Below, one piece after another: positions 1 through 6,044 of a stretch of DNA of 6,047 nt. Source of the stretch: Chloroflexota bacterium. GTDB taxonomy: Bacteria; Chloroflexota; Limnocylindria; Limnocylindrales; CSP1-4. The stretch lies in NCBI GenBank assembly GCA_013695255.1, contig JACDAV010000320.1:1-6047 (forward strand), read 5' to 3'. Position 1 is the stretch's first letter, and each line of letters begins with the position of its first letter. The translations under genes were made by a program, and so were the position numbers. A model generated the notes under the pieces. It made no database searches. It saw nothing but the letters and a program-made list of their open reading frames with translations, and was not told the DNA's origin.

Positions 1-77
1 ACGCCGAGGCCGAGCCGGAGCACACCAAGGCGCGCCCGGCACAGGCCCGGCCGGCACGCCGCCGCAAGAGCGCCTAG
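1..77 (+). CDS. C-terminal tail of an upstream gene, possibly Ku (partial)
   Basis: The reading frame that starts at base 3 ends at a TAG at 75-77 and gives about 24 residues rich in Ala, Pro, Lys and Arg, finishing in RRRKSA. Only the last residues are present, so no domain can be recognised. Bacterial Ku proteins often end in a flexible basic tail, and ku is often the neighbour of ligD in the same direction, so Ku (the homodimeric DNA end-binding protein of NHEJ that recruits LigD) is the natural guess. That identification is inference from tail composition and the ligD neighbour. Another protein with a basic disordered tail would look the same, and the other two plus-strand frames are also open across these bases, so the frame itself is not certain. 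Confidence 0.45.
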   Translation, partial: AEAEPEHTKARPAQARPARRRKSA

Positions 78-434
78 CCGCCCGGCTGCCGAGCCGTCCC
101 CGGGCCGAGAACCCGCCCGAGCCGCCACGCCTTACCGCCACGCCAGCCGTTTCGGCTCACCTACGCGCCCGGTGCGTGGTAGGCGCGTGGGTCGGCGCAT
201 GGACCGGCGTCGTCCGGTCGGATGGTAGCCGTGTCAGGCTACCAGCGGTCATGCCGTGACCGTTCCGGTCCGGTCGCGATCGTCCCGGACCCCTCGTCGC
301 GCAGCCAACACGAACCACATGCGTCATTGGCGCATCTGACGGTCGGCCCGGCGCTGCAGCCACGGGAGCTGCTGGCGTCGGCCGGCACCGTCGCGGATTC
401 GCGTCCGTTACGCACCCGTCGCACACTGGCCGAC
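78..434. other. Gap upstream of ligD with several inverted repeats
   Basis: I find no convincing gene in these 357 bases. The ligD frame stays open back to an ATG at 222, but the 71 codons it would add do not resemble any LigD N-terminus. Short dyads are visible: 83-87 with 92-96 just after the upstream stop (5 bp), 145-149 with 153-157 (5 bp, TTT loop), 163-169 with 182-188 (7 bp), 223-230 with 237-244 (8 bp), 246-251 with 257-262 (6 bp) and 319-323 with 331-335 (5 bp). None is followed by a T-run, so none is a classical intrinsic terminator. I could not pick out a credible -35/-10 pair. The length of the gap suggests that ligD has its own control region rather than being tightly coupled to the gene before it. 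Confidence 0.5.
223..262. promoter_or_regulatory. Two adjacent perfect dyads, candidate operator or RNA hairpins
   Basis: The first dyad is TGGTAGCC (223-230), spacer GTGTCA, then GGCTACCA (237-244): 8 bp perfect. One base later comes the second, CGGTCA (246-251), spacer TGCCG, then TGACCG (257-262): 6 bp perfect. Neither is followed by a U-tract, which argues against intrinsic termination. Dyads of this size and spacing resemble sites for dimeric repressors, and they lie about 170-210 bases upstream of the ligD start. No known regulator consensus is recognised. A GC-rich window of this size is expected to contain a few such dyads by chance, so function is inference. Confidence 0.3.
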
Positions 435-3212
435 ATGCCGCTCGAGCAGTACCACCGCAAGCGCGACTTCCGGGTCACGCCCGAGCCGGCCGGCGAGCCG
501 GACGCCGGCGGCAGCGGCCGGTTCGTCGTCCAGCGCCACCGCGCCACCCGGCTGCACTACGACTTCCGGCTCGAGATCGACGGCGTGCTCGTGAGCTGGG
601 CCGTGCCGAAGGGCCCCACGCTCGACCCGAAGATCCGGCGGATGGCCGTCCACGTCGAGGACCACCCGATCGAGTACTTCGACTTCGAGGGCATCATCCC
701 GAAGGGCCAGTACGGCGCAGGCGACGTCATCGTCTGGGACTGGGGAACGTTCGTGCCGGAGGCGCCCACCCTCGACCCCGGCAAGGCCGTCCGCGACGGA
801 GAGCTGAAGTTCACGCTCCGCGGTCAGAAGCTCGGTGGCCGGTTCACGATCGTCCGGACGAGCCGGCGACCGGGCAGTGCGCCGGCTCGCGCGTTCGAGA
901 GCGAGGACGGCGAGCAGTGGCTGCTGATCCACAAGAGCGACGAGGCAGCGGTCGCCGGCTGGGACGCCGAGGACCACCCGCGCTCGGTCAAGACAGGGCG
1001 GACCAACGACGAGGTCAAGGCGAGGCGCGACGCGCTCTGGACGAGTGGCGCTCCCGCCGCCGAGGCGGGGATCGATCTGGATGGCGCCGTCGAGGAGCCG
1101 ATGCCCGAGTACGTCGAGCCCATGGCCGCGACCCTCTCGAACAAGCCGTTCACCGATCCGGACTGGCTGTTCGAGATCAAGTGGGACGGCTACCGGGTCG
1201 AGGCCGTGGTCCGGGACGGCCAGGTCAGCCTGTGGACCCGTCGGGGCAACCCGGCCGAGACGTACTTCGGCCGGCTGCTCTCGCCACCCTCCTGGATCGA
1301 TGCCAGGCAGGCCATCGTCGACGGCGAGATCGTCGCTCTCGACGCGCAGGGCGTCCCGGACTTCTCGCTGCTCCAGGAGCGAATCAGCAGCCTGCGCGTG
1401 GGGAAGGCCGTCGGCGGCCTCGCCTACCAGGTGTTCGACCTGCTGTACCTCGACGGCCGGTCGCTGCTCGCCGTCCCGCTCGAGGACCGCAAGCGGCTGC
1501 TCAAGTCCGTGCTCCGGGAGAGCGGCCGGGTCAGGTTCGCCTCGCACCTCGAAGGGGACGGTCTGGCGTTCTTCGAGGCCGCCTCGACGATGGGCGTCGA
1601 GGGGGTGATCGCCAAGCACCGCCGGTCGCGCTACGAGCCGGGCCGCCGCGTGCCGACCTGGCTCAAGCTGAAGATCCGTCCCGAGCAGGAGCTGGTCGTG
1701 GGTGGCTGGACGCCGGGAGAGGGCAACGCGAAGGACCTCGGCGCCCTCGCGGTCGGCGTCTACGAGGGCGATCGGCTGCGCTTCTCGGGCAAGGTCGGCT
1801 CGGGGTTCAACGCGCGAACCCGTGGCGAGCTCCGGAAGCGCCTCGAGTCGCTCACCACGGACGCCTGCCCGTTCGACCCGTGCCCGCCGCGAACGGGTGA
1901 GCTGCGGACGGTGAGCTGGGTGCGGCCGGAGCTCATCATCCGGACGCAGCTCGGTGGCTGGACGCGTGACGGCCACGTCCGCCAGACCGCGTACAAGGGT
2001 CTCGAGCTGGACAAGGACCCGCGCGACGTCGTGCGAGAGCGGCCGACCTCCGTCGCGGCTGCCGAGCGCGCCGCCGAGGCGCAGGTCGCTGCTGCCGACG
2101 CCGCGACGGCTGACCCGCCGTCTCCCGAGCGCGGTGGATCCACTGCTCCGAGGTCGGCCGGCGGCCCGAAGCGGGGCGGCAGGGTGGTGAAGCGGCCTCC
2201 CGCGGGGCGAAGCGGCCTGCCGGAGGCCGGGCCCGACGGGCTCCCGTGGGTGGCGACCGCCGCCGAGCTTGGCGCGCTCGATAGCCTTGGCAGGGAAGGG
2301 ACGTGGGAGGTCGGGGGCGAGCGGCTCAAGGTCACCAACCTGGACAAGGTCCTCTTCGAACCGCGCGAGGGCAGCGGCGAGGCCCCGATCACGAAGCGCG
2401 AGCTGATCCGCTACTTCGCGCGGATCGGTCCGGCCATGCTGCCGCACCTCGCCGACCGGCCGCTGAACCTCCACCGCTACCCGAACGGGGCAGGCGCGCC
2501 CGGCTTCTGGCAGAAGGACATGCCGCCCAGCGCCCCCACCTGGCTGACGATCTGGCACGAGACCGGCTTCCGTGAACGCGAGGATCGCGAGGCGAACGAT
2601 CACCTGATCGCGGATCGCGTCGCCACGCTGTGCTTCCTCGCCAACCTGGCGGCCTTCGAGGTCCACGCCTGGACCTCGACCTGTGATGACCCGTGGCGGC
2701 CCACGTTCGCCCTGATCGACATCGATCCGGGCACCAAGACGACCTGGGAGGAGACGCTCACACTGGCCCGGCTCTACCGGACGGCGCTGGAGCATCTCGG
2801 CGTCCGGGCGTGGCCGAAGACGACCGGCTCGCGGGGCATCCAGGCCTGGATCCCGATCGTCCGCGGTCGCTACTCGTATGACGACACGTCGGCCTGGGTC
2901 GCGAAGCTGTCACGCGCGGTCGGGTCGACCGTCCCGGACCTCGTGTCCTGGGAGTGGTCGAAGGCGCAGCGCGGCGGGAAGGCGCGACTGGACTACACCC
3001 AGAACGCAGCGATCAAGACGCTCGTCGCCCCCTATGCCGTCCGGCCGCGGCCGGGTGCGCCGGTCAGCATGCCGATCCGCTGGGAGGAGCTGGACGACCC
3101 TGCGCTCCGATCGGATCGGTGGACGATCCGGGAAGCATTCGAGCGGGTCCAGCAGGTGGGCGACCTGTACGCGGGGATCCAGGAGTCCCCCCAGGAGCTG
3201 CCCGCCCTGTAG
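435..3212 (+). CDS. ligD: Multifunctional NHEJ DNA ligase LigD (PE-ligase-polymerase)
   Basis: Cytoplasmic enzyme of bacterial NHEJ: it trims 3' ends, fills gaps and seals breaks held by Ku. Of 925 residues, about 5-185 are the 3'-phosphoesterase domain, with R10, D11, E17, H35, H41, D43, R45, H77 and Y81 matching the catalytic set of Pseudomonas LigD. About 225-415 is the ATP-dependent ligase core, with motif I EIKWDGYR (adenylated K249), VDGEIV, EGVIAK and WLKLK, followed by an OB fold to about 535. An Ala/Pro/basic linker spans about 541-625. The primase-polymerase domain occupies about 626-915, with metal ligands D762 and D764 (IDIDPG) and D853 (RLDY). Gln803 stands where classical LigD has His. 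ATG 435 was chosen because MPLEQYHRKRDF is a typical LigD beginning; no clear ribosome-binding site precedes it. The domain order is that of Pseudomonas, unlike Mycobacterium, where polymerase comes first. Confidence 0.95.
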   Translation: MPLEQYHRKRDFRVTPEPAGEPDAGGSGRFVVQRHRATRLHYDFRLEIDGVLVSWAVPKGPTLDPKIRRMAVHVEDHPIEYFDFEGIIPKGQYGAGDVIVWDWGTFVPEAPTLDPGKAVRDGELKFTLRGQKLGGRFTIVRTSRRPGSAPARAFESEDGEQWLLIHKSDEAAVAGWDAEDHPRSVKTGRTNDEVKARRDALWTSGAPAAEAGIDLDGAVEEPMPEYVEPMAATLSNKPFTDPDWLFEIKWDGYRVEAVVRDGQVSLWTRRGNPAETYFGRLLSPPSWIDARQAIVDGEIVALDAQGVPDFSLLQERISSLRVGKAVGGLAYQVFDLLYLDGRSLLAVPLEDRKRLLKSVLRESGRVRFASHLEGDGLAFFEAASTMGVEGVIAKHRRSRYEPGRRVPTWLKLKIRPEQELVVGGWTPGEGNAKDLGALAVGVYEGDRLRFSGKVGSGFNARTRGELRKRLESLTTDACPFDPCPPRTGELRTVSWVRPELIIRTQLGGWTRDGHVRQTAYKGLELDKDPRDVVRERPTSVAAAERAAEAQVAAADAATADPPSPERGGSTAPRSAGGPKRGGRVVKRPPAGRSGLPEAGPDGLPWVATAAELGALDSLGREGTWEVGGERLKVTNLDKVLFEPREGSGEAPITKRELIRYFARIGPAMLPHLADRPLNLHRYPNGAGAPGFWQKDMPPSAPTWLTIWHETGFREREDREANDHLIADRVATLCFLANLAAFEVHAWTSTCDDPWRPTFALIDIDPGTKTTWEETLTLARLYRTALEHLGVRAWPKTTGSRGIQAWIPIVRGRYSYDDTSAWVAKLSRAVGSTVPDLVSWEWSKAQRGGKARLDYTQNAAIKTLVAPYAVRPRPGAPVSMPIRWEELDDPALRSDRWTIREAFERVQQVGDLYAGIQESPQELPAL

Positions 3213-3217
3213 CGGGC
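3200..3217. terminator. GC hairpin spanning the ligD stop, possible shared terminator
   Basis: GCCCGC (3200-3205) and GCGGGC (3212-3217) form a perfect 6-bp inverted repeat with a 6-base loop. It covers the ligD TAG and most of the 9-bp gap to the opposing gene's stop. It is the only sizeable symmetric structure at this tail-to-tail junction and could slow polymerase from either side. No T-run follows on either strand, so it is not a standard intrinsic terminator. Rho-dependent ends inside the opposing genes are equally possible. Confidence 0.3.
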
Positions 3218-3221
3218 CTGG

Positions 3222-4232
3222 TCAGGCGACCTCGATCGACGTCACCCACTTGACCCAGTCGAGCCCGCGCCGATCCGGGACGACCAGCCGGAGCGGGGCG
3301 CCGTTCTCGACCGGCAGGTCGCGGCCGGCGACGCCGGTCGCCAGCAGGCAGTGGGCGGCATCGGCGGGCGGGAGCACCGCCGCCCAGCCGGTCACCGAGC
3401 GAACTGTCACCGATGCCGCGTCCCGGTCCATCCCCGCCGCGGCAAGAACCGTGTCCAGCGGGATGCCGCGCCATGCCGTCTCGAGCGCCCAGCCGGACGT
3501 GCAGTCGAGCACGGCGAGCGCCTCCATCTCGCCCAGGTGTCGGAGCTCGGCCAGCGTGAAGCTGCCCGGCCTTTGCACACGGCCGCGGACCTCCAGCCGC
3601 CAGGCGACCGGGTCGAGCGGCGGCGCCGGCTCGCCGAAGAACGTCGTGGCCGGCGGGACGCCGCCGCGAGGCAGCCACCGGGAGCCCGTGAACCGTCGCT
3701 CGCCGCCGCGGACGAGCTCGACCGCGCGCGTCAGGCCGAACGCCCCGAGGCCCGCGACCGCCAGGCCCGTTCCGGCCAGGAACGAACGGCGCGACAGGAG
3801 CCGCGGCCCGGCGCGTCGAACGGCCGACGCGCCCGGTCTCAGCAGCCGCCAGCGGCGCGGCAGCAGGTGCAGAAGCACGAGGGGGACGAGCGCCAGCCCG
3901 ACCCAGGCGTGGAGGGTCAGCACCGTCCACGAGCCGATCGACAGCAGGTCCCCGCTGGCGACCCACAGCCATCCGCCGCTGAGGGCCGCAGCGACCGCGC
4001 CCGTCACGAGCAGCCCGAGGGCCAGCCGGCGCCACCGCCGGCCGGCAACCGCGCGGCCGAGACTCGCCCGCAGCTTGAGCGTCACGGCGGCGCCCAGCGC
4101 GCCCGCGAGCAGCCCGTGCGCGACGTAGACCCAGCCCGTGTCAGGCGAGCCGGCCCGGAGCGTCAGCAGCCCGGTCGCGGCCATCGCAACGACCAGCAGC
4201 GCCAGCAGCCGGTCGAGGCTCGCGGAGGTCAC
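3222..4232 (-). CDS. Membrane cytochrome b-like / molybdopterin oxidoreductase fusion
   Basis: Of 336 residues, four hydrophobic helices lie at about 7-25, 34-52, 70-92 and 104-124, with H39, H108 and H122 placed like heme ligands. A strongly basic loop follows, then SRRSFLAG (147-154), a twin-arginine motif leading into a fifth helix (151-168). Residues about 200-336 are a sulfite-oxidase-type molybdopterin domain: C244 in VLDCTSGW is the expected Mo ligand, and GAPLRLVVP and WVKWV are family motifs. No Mo-cofactor dimerisation domain follows. The likely job is electron transfer from the membrane quinone pool through heme to an extracytoplasmic Mo active site; the substrate is unknown. MsrQ (membrane heme) and MsrP (Mo subunit, methionine sulfoxide reductase) do this as separate proteins. 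The GTG start at 4232-4230 overlaps the preceding TGA (GTGA); the frame is open further upstream, but there it only shadows the preceding gene. N310 sits where I recall His being common before GAPLR. Confidence 0.85.
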   Translation of the reverse strand: MTSASLDRLLALLVVAMAATGLLTLRAGSPDTGWVYVAHGLLAGALGAAVTLKLRASLGRAVAGRRWRRLALGLLVTGAVAAALSGGWLWVASGDLLSIGSWTVLTLHAWVGLALVPLVLLHLLPRRWRLLRPGASAVRRAGPRLLSRRSFLAGTGLAVAGLGAFGLTRAVELVRGGERRFTGSRWLPRGGVPPATTFFGEPAPPLDPVAWRLEVRGRVQRPGSFTLAELRHLGEMEALAVLDCTSGWALETAWRGIPLDTVLAAAGMDRDAASVTVRSVTGWAAVLPPADAAHCLLATGVAGRDLPVENGAPLRLVVPDRRGLDWVKWVTSIEVA

Positions 4233-4984
4233 CGGGCCCCGAGCCAGGCTCGTGGCTCGGCCGGCCGGTATGGCGCGAGGAAGAAGCCGCGAAACGGTTC
4301 TCCGGTCGACTGCTCCAGCCTGGCGGGCGCGTCGGGCGGCACGAACAGGCGGAGCTCCACGTCGTCTCGATCCGGCCAGTTGGGATCGTAGATGCGCAGG
4401 GTCACCCAGTCCGGGTCGACGCGGTAGCCGTACGCCAGAACCTGGTGGTTCGCGGTCAGGCGGCGAGGGTCGCTCGCCGCGGCCCGGACGAGCCCGAGCT
4501 GCGCCAGCCGCCCCGTGTCGATCTCGCGGCGGACCCGCGGCCACTCGATGCCCTGGACCAGCTCGCCGAGCGGCGTACGCCGGAGCAGGCGGGACCACCA
4601 GGTGGGCGGGTCGGGATGGAACGCGCCGAGCACCCAGAACCGGATGGGCAGCCGCAGCCAGTCGAGCGAGTGGACCTGACGCCGGACCAGTGCCGTGAAG
4701 CGCCGCGTCCCGTTGGCCGGCGGCTCCCGGTCCGGCGGCGGAGGGACCCGCCGCTCCCAGAGGTCGCGGACCGTGAACGCCATCCCGCCGCACAGCCCGG
4801 CCGACGCGTCGGCGACGCCGATCCGGCGCGGGTCGAACGGACCCAATCGCACGGTGGGGCCCGACGCGAACCGGTTGGCGAAGTGGAAGCCGTGGCGGCT
4901 GGGCCGGAAGTCGAGGACGCGCGCCTCGAGGACGCGCGCTTCCGCCGGCGCTCCCGCCGGCCCCGCCGCCGAGTCAGCCCGCAA
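4229..4984 (-). CDS. Unknown protein with papain-like Cys-His-Asp pattern
   Basis: 251 residues with no signal peptide or membrane helix, so probably cytoplasmic. Conserved-looking blocks are GFHFANRF (32-39), GLCGGM (63-68), TANHQVLAYGY (177-187) and IYDPNWP (198-204). The order Cys65, His180, Asp200 matches the catalytic order of papain/C39-fold cysteine peptidases, and I recall uncharacterised bacterial proteins that share the GLCGGM and NHQVLAYGY blocks. Peptidase activity is inference; a transferase or inactive member of the fold is possible. The TTG start at 4984-4982 is the only start codon in this frame between an upstream in-frame stop at 5056-5054 and the GFHFANRF block. A GAGG six bases before it supports the choice. 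The gene overlaps the DUF72 gene by 11 bases and the following oxidoreductase gene by 4. A 15-bp tandem duplication gives an ARVLE-ARVLD repeat at residues 16-25. Confidence 0.8.
   Translation of the reverse strand: MRADSAAGPAGAPAEARVLEARVLDFRPSRHGFHFANRFASGPTVRLGPFDPRRIGVADASAGLCGGMAFTVRDLWERRVPPPPDREPPANGTRRFTALVRRQVHSLDWLRLPIRFWVLGAFHPDPPTWWSRLLRRTPLGELVQGIEWPRVRREIDTGRLAQLGLVRAAASDPRRLTANHQVLAYGYRVDPDWVTLRIYDPNWPDRDDVELRLFVPPDAPARLEQSTGEPFRGFFLAPYRPAEPRAWLGAR
4239..4260 (-). promoter_or_regulatory. Candidate mRNA hairpin ahead of the oxidoreductase start
   Basis: CCGAGCCA (4239-4246) and TGGCTCGG (4253-4260) are perfectly complementary over 8 bp with a 6-base loop. They lie in the last codons of the upstream gene. 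On the minus-strand mRNA the stem ends 6 bases before the GTG start, and it includes half of the only G-rich stretch (4240-4237) that could serve as a ribosome-binding site. Ribosomes finishing the upstream gene would melt it, which fits translational coupling through the GTGA overlap. It could also be a chance result of base composition. Confidence 0.3.
4911..4940. repeat. 15-bp tandem duplication inside a coding region
   Basis: Two adjacent 15-base units, TCGAGGACGCGCGCC (4911-4925) and TCGAGGACGCGCGCT (4926-4940), differ only at the last base. The length is a multiple of three, so the minus-strand protein gains an in-frame ARVLE/ARVLD repeat near its N-terminus, before the first conserved block. 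It looks like a recent slippage duplication. Confidence 0.85.
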
Positions 4985-6044
4985 GGTCCGCCTCGAGCAG
5001 CATGGCCGCCAGCTCCCGGGCGTTCGTCGACCCGTAGTTGGCGTAGCAGTTGTTCATCAGGAGGTGGGTGTCCTTCGCCTGCTTCGACGCCTCGCGGATC
5101 CGCGGCACCCAGTCCTCGAGCTCGGCTGGTTCGTACAGATAGCGGAACCGCTCGACGGTCGGGATCCCCTTCGCCTCCCAGGTGTCCGCCCGGCGGCCGT
5201 GGAACCGCACGATGGCGAGATCCGGCGACGTCGTCGCGGCGATCGCCGGCACGGACGAACGGTAGCCCTGCGGCCCGTCGACCATGACCAGCGGGATGCG
5301 GTGATCCTCGAGGAAGCGCAGCGTTCGCTCGATGTTCTTGTCGTTGAACCAGCTGGCGCTCCGGAACTCGACCGCGCAACGGACCTCGCCCAGCCGCTCC
5401 TTCGCCTCGAGGATCTGGTCCCGGTTCTGCGATGAGGTGAAGAACCAGCGCGGGTACTGCAGCAGCACGGAGCCCAGCTGACCGGACTCGACCAGCGGCT
5501 CCACGCCGTCCACGAACCACTCCCAGACGCTCGCACGCAGCTCGTCGGGGAGGTCCTTGGCATAGATCCGCGCCTTCTCCTGGAGCTCCGCCGGCAGCGC
5601 CGTGCGGAGGTCCTTCGGCAGGCGGCGGGTCTCGGTCGGCTGCCCCGTCATCAGCGCGTGGGCCTTGATGTCGAACATGAAGTCGGGCGGCGTCCGCTCG
5701 ACCCACAGCTCGCTGGTCCGCCGCGCCGGGAGGGCGTAGTACGTCGCGTCGACCTCGACGAGCGGAAACCGGCTCGCGTAATAGGTCAGCCGCTCCTCGG
5801 CGCTGTCCGAGCCGTCCGGATAGAAGACGCCGGCCGCGGTCATCGTCGGGTCCGTCCAGGACGCCGTGCCGACCCGGACGAGGTGCCCGCCGGCGGTGGG
5901 GATCGGCTCGACGGCCGCCTCCTCGATCCCGTCCAGCCGCCGAGCGGCGGCGTCCGGGCCCGGGTCATGGACGGCATCGGGCGCCCCGTGCCGGCTCGGG
6001 CCGATGAGCTCCTCGCGGGTCGGTGCGCCGGCTGAACGTGGCAT
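4974..6044 (-). CDS. DUF72 (YecE-like) TIM-barrel protein
   Basis: 356 residues from ATG 6044-6042 to TGA 4976-4974. Recognised as DUF72 by GTASWTDP (59-66), VEVDATYYALP (96-106), FDIKAHALMTG (124-134), SVLLQYPRWF (192-201), VEFRSASW (225-232), IVRFHGR (278-284) and NNCYANYGSTNA (331-342). The family folds as a TIM barrel; its biochemical activity is not established as far as I know. The barrel begins near residue 55, so there is an N-terminal extension of about 55 charged, proline-rich residues that most DUF72 proteins lack. No other ATG, GTG or TTG occurs in frame between 6044 and the first barrel motif, so the start is this ATG or one outside the window; the ribosome-binding site is cut off. 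It appears to be cytoplasmic and to be first among the visible genes of the minus-strand operon, ending 11 bases inside the next gene. Confidence 0.9.
   Translation of the reverse strand: MPRSAGAPTREELIGPSRHGAPDAVHDPGPDAAARRLDGIEEAAVEPIPTAGGHLVRVGTASWTDPTMTAAGVFYPDGSDSAEERLTYYASRFPLVEVDATYYALPARRTSELWVERTPPDFMFDIKAHALMTGQPTETRRLPKDLRTALPAELQEKARIYAKDLPDELRASVWEWFVDGVEPLVESGQLGSVLLQYPRWFFTSSQNRDQILEAKERLGEVRCAVEFRSASWFNDKNIERTLRFLEDHRIPLVMVDGPQGYRSSVPAIAATTSPDLAIVRFHGRRADTWEAKGIPTVERFRYLYEPAELEDWVPRIREASKQAKDTHLLMNNCYANYGSTNARELAAMLLEADLAG
4991..4994 (-). promoter_or_regulatory. Ribosome-binding site for the TTG start at 4984
   Basis: On the minus strand GAGG reads from 4994 to 4991, and six bases (CGGACC) separate it from TTG 4984-4982. 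The site lies inside the last codons of the DUF72 gene (its LEADLAG end), so termination and re-initiation can happen at nearly the same place. It is the main support for choosing the TTG as the start. Confidence 0.5.

Noticed and set aside
145..157. AGCCG-TTT-CGGCT hairpin as an intrinsic terminator of the upstream gene
   Set aside because: Only 5 bp of stem and no T-run after it; such short GC hairpins are common in sequence of this composition.
222..434. An ATG at 222 that would extend LigD by 71 residues
   Set aside because: The added residues resemble no LigD N-terminus and contain the twin dyads, whereas MPLEQYHRKRDF from ATG 435 is a typical family start.
327..435. A promoter for ligD with TTGGCG at 327 as -35, or CACACT at 422 as -10 of a leaderless mRNA
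   Set aside because: No matching partner hexamer at proper spacing; the matches are too weak to call.
408..2795. A 795-codon open frame on the minus strand, antisense to ligD
   Set aside because: It mirrors the G/C-ending codons of ligD, is made of low-complexity Arg/Ala/Pro/Gly/Leu text, shows no known motif, and the opposite strand carries clear LigD domains throughout.
2878..4391. Open plus-strand frames of 416 and 346 codons running past the ligD end
   Set aside because: Both are low-complexity Arg/Ser/Ala/Pro text antisense to the molybdoenzyme gene, which has clear helices and motifs on the minus strand.
4233..4793. N-terminal extension of the oxidoreductase to an ATG at 4793 (523 residues)
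   Set aside because: The extra 187 residues are Arg/Pro/Ala-rich shadow text lying over the papain-like gene, which has recognisable motifs in its own frame. GTG 4232 overlaps that gene's stop and starts just before the first membrane helix.
4456..5706. A 416-codon minus-strand frame across the DUF72 and papain-like genes
   Set aside because: It is a shadow: the DUF72 motifs and the Cys/His/Asp blocks are in the other two minus-strand frames, and this frame gives only Arg/Ser/Pro/Gly-rich text.
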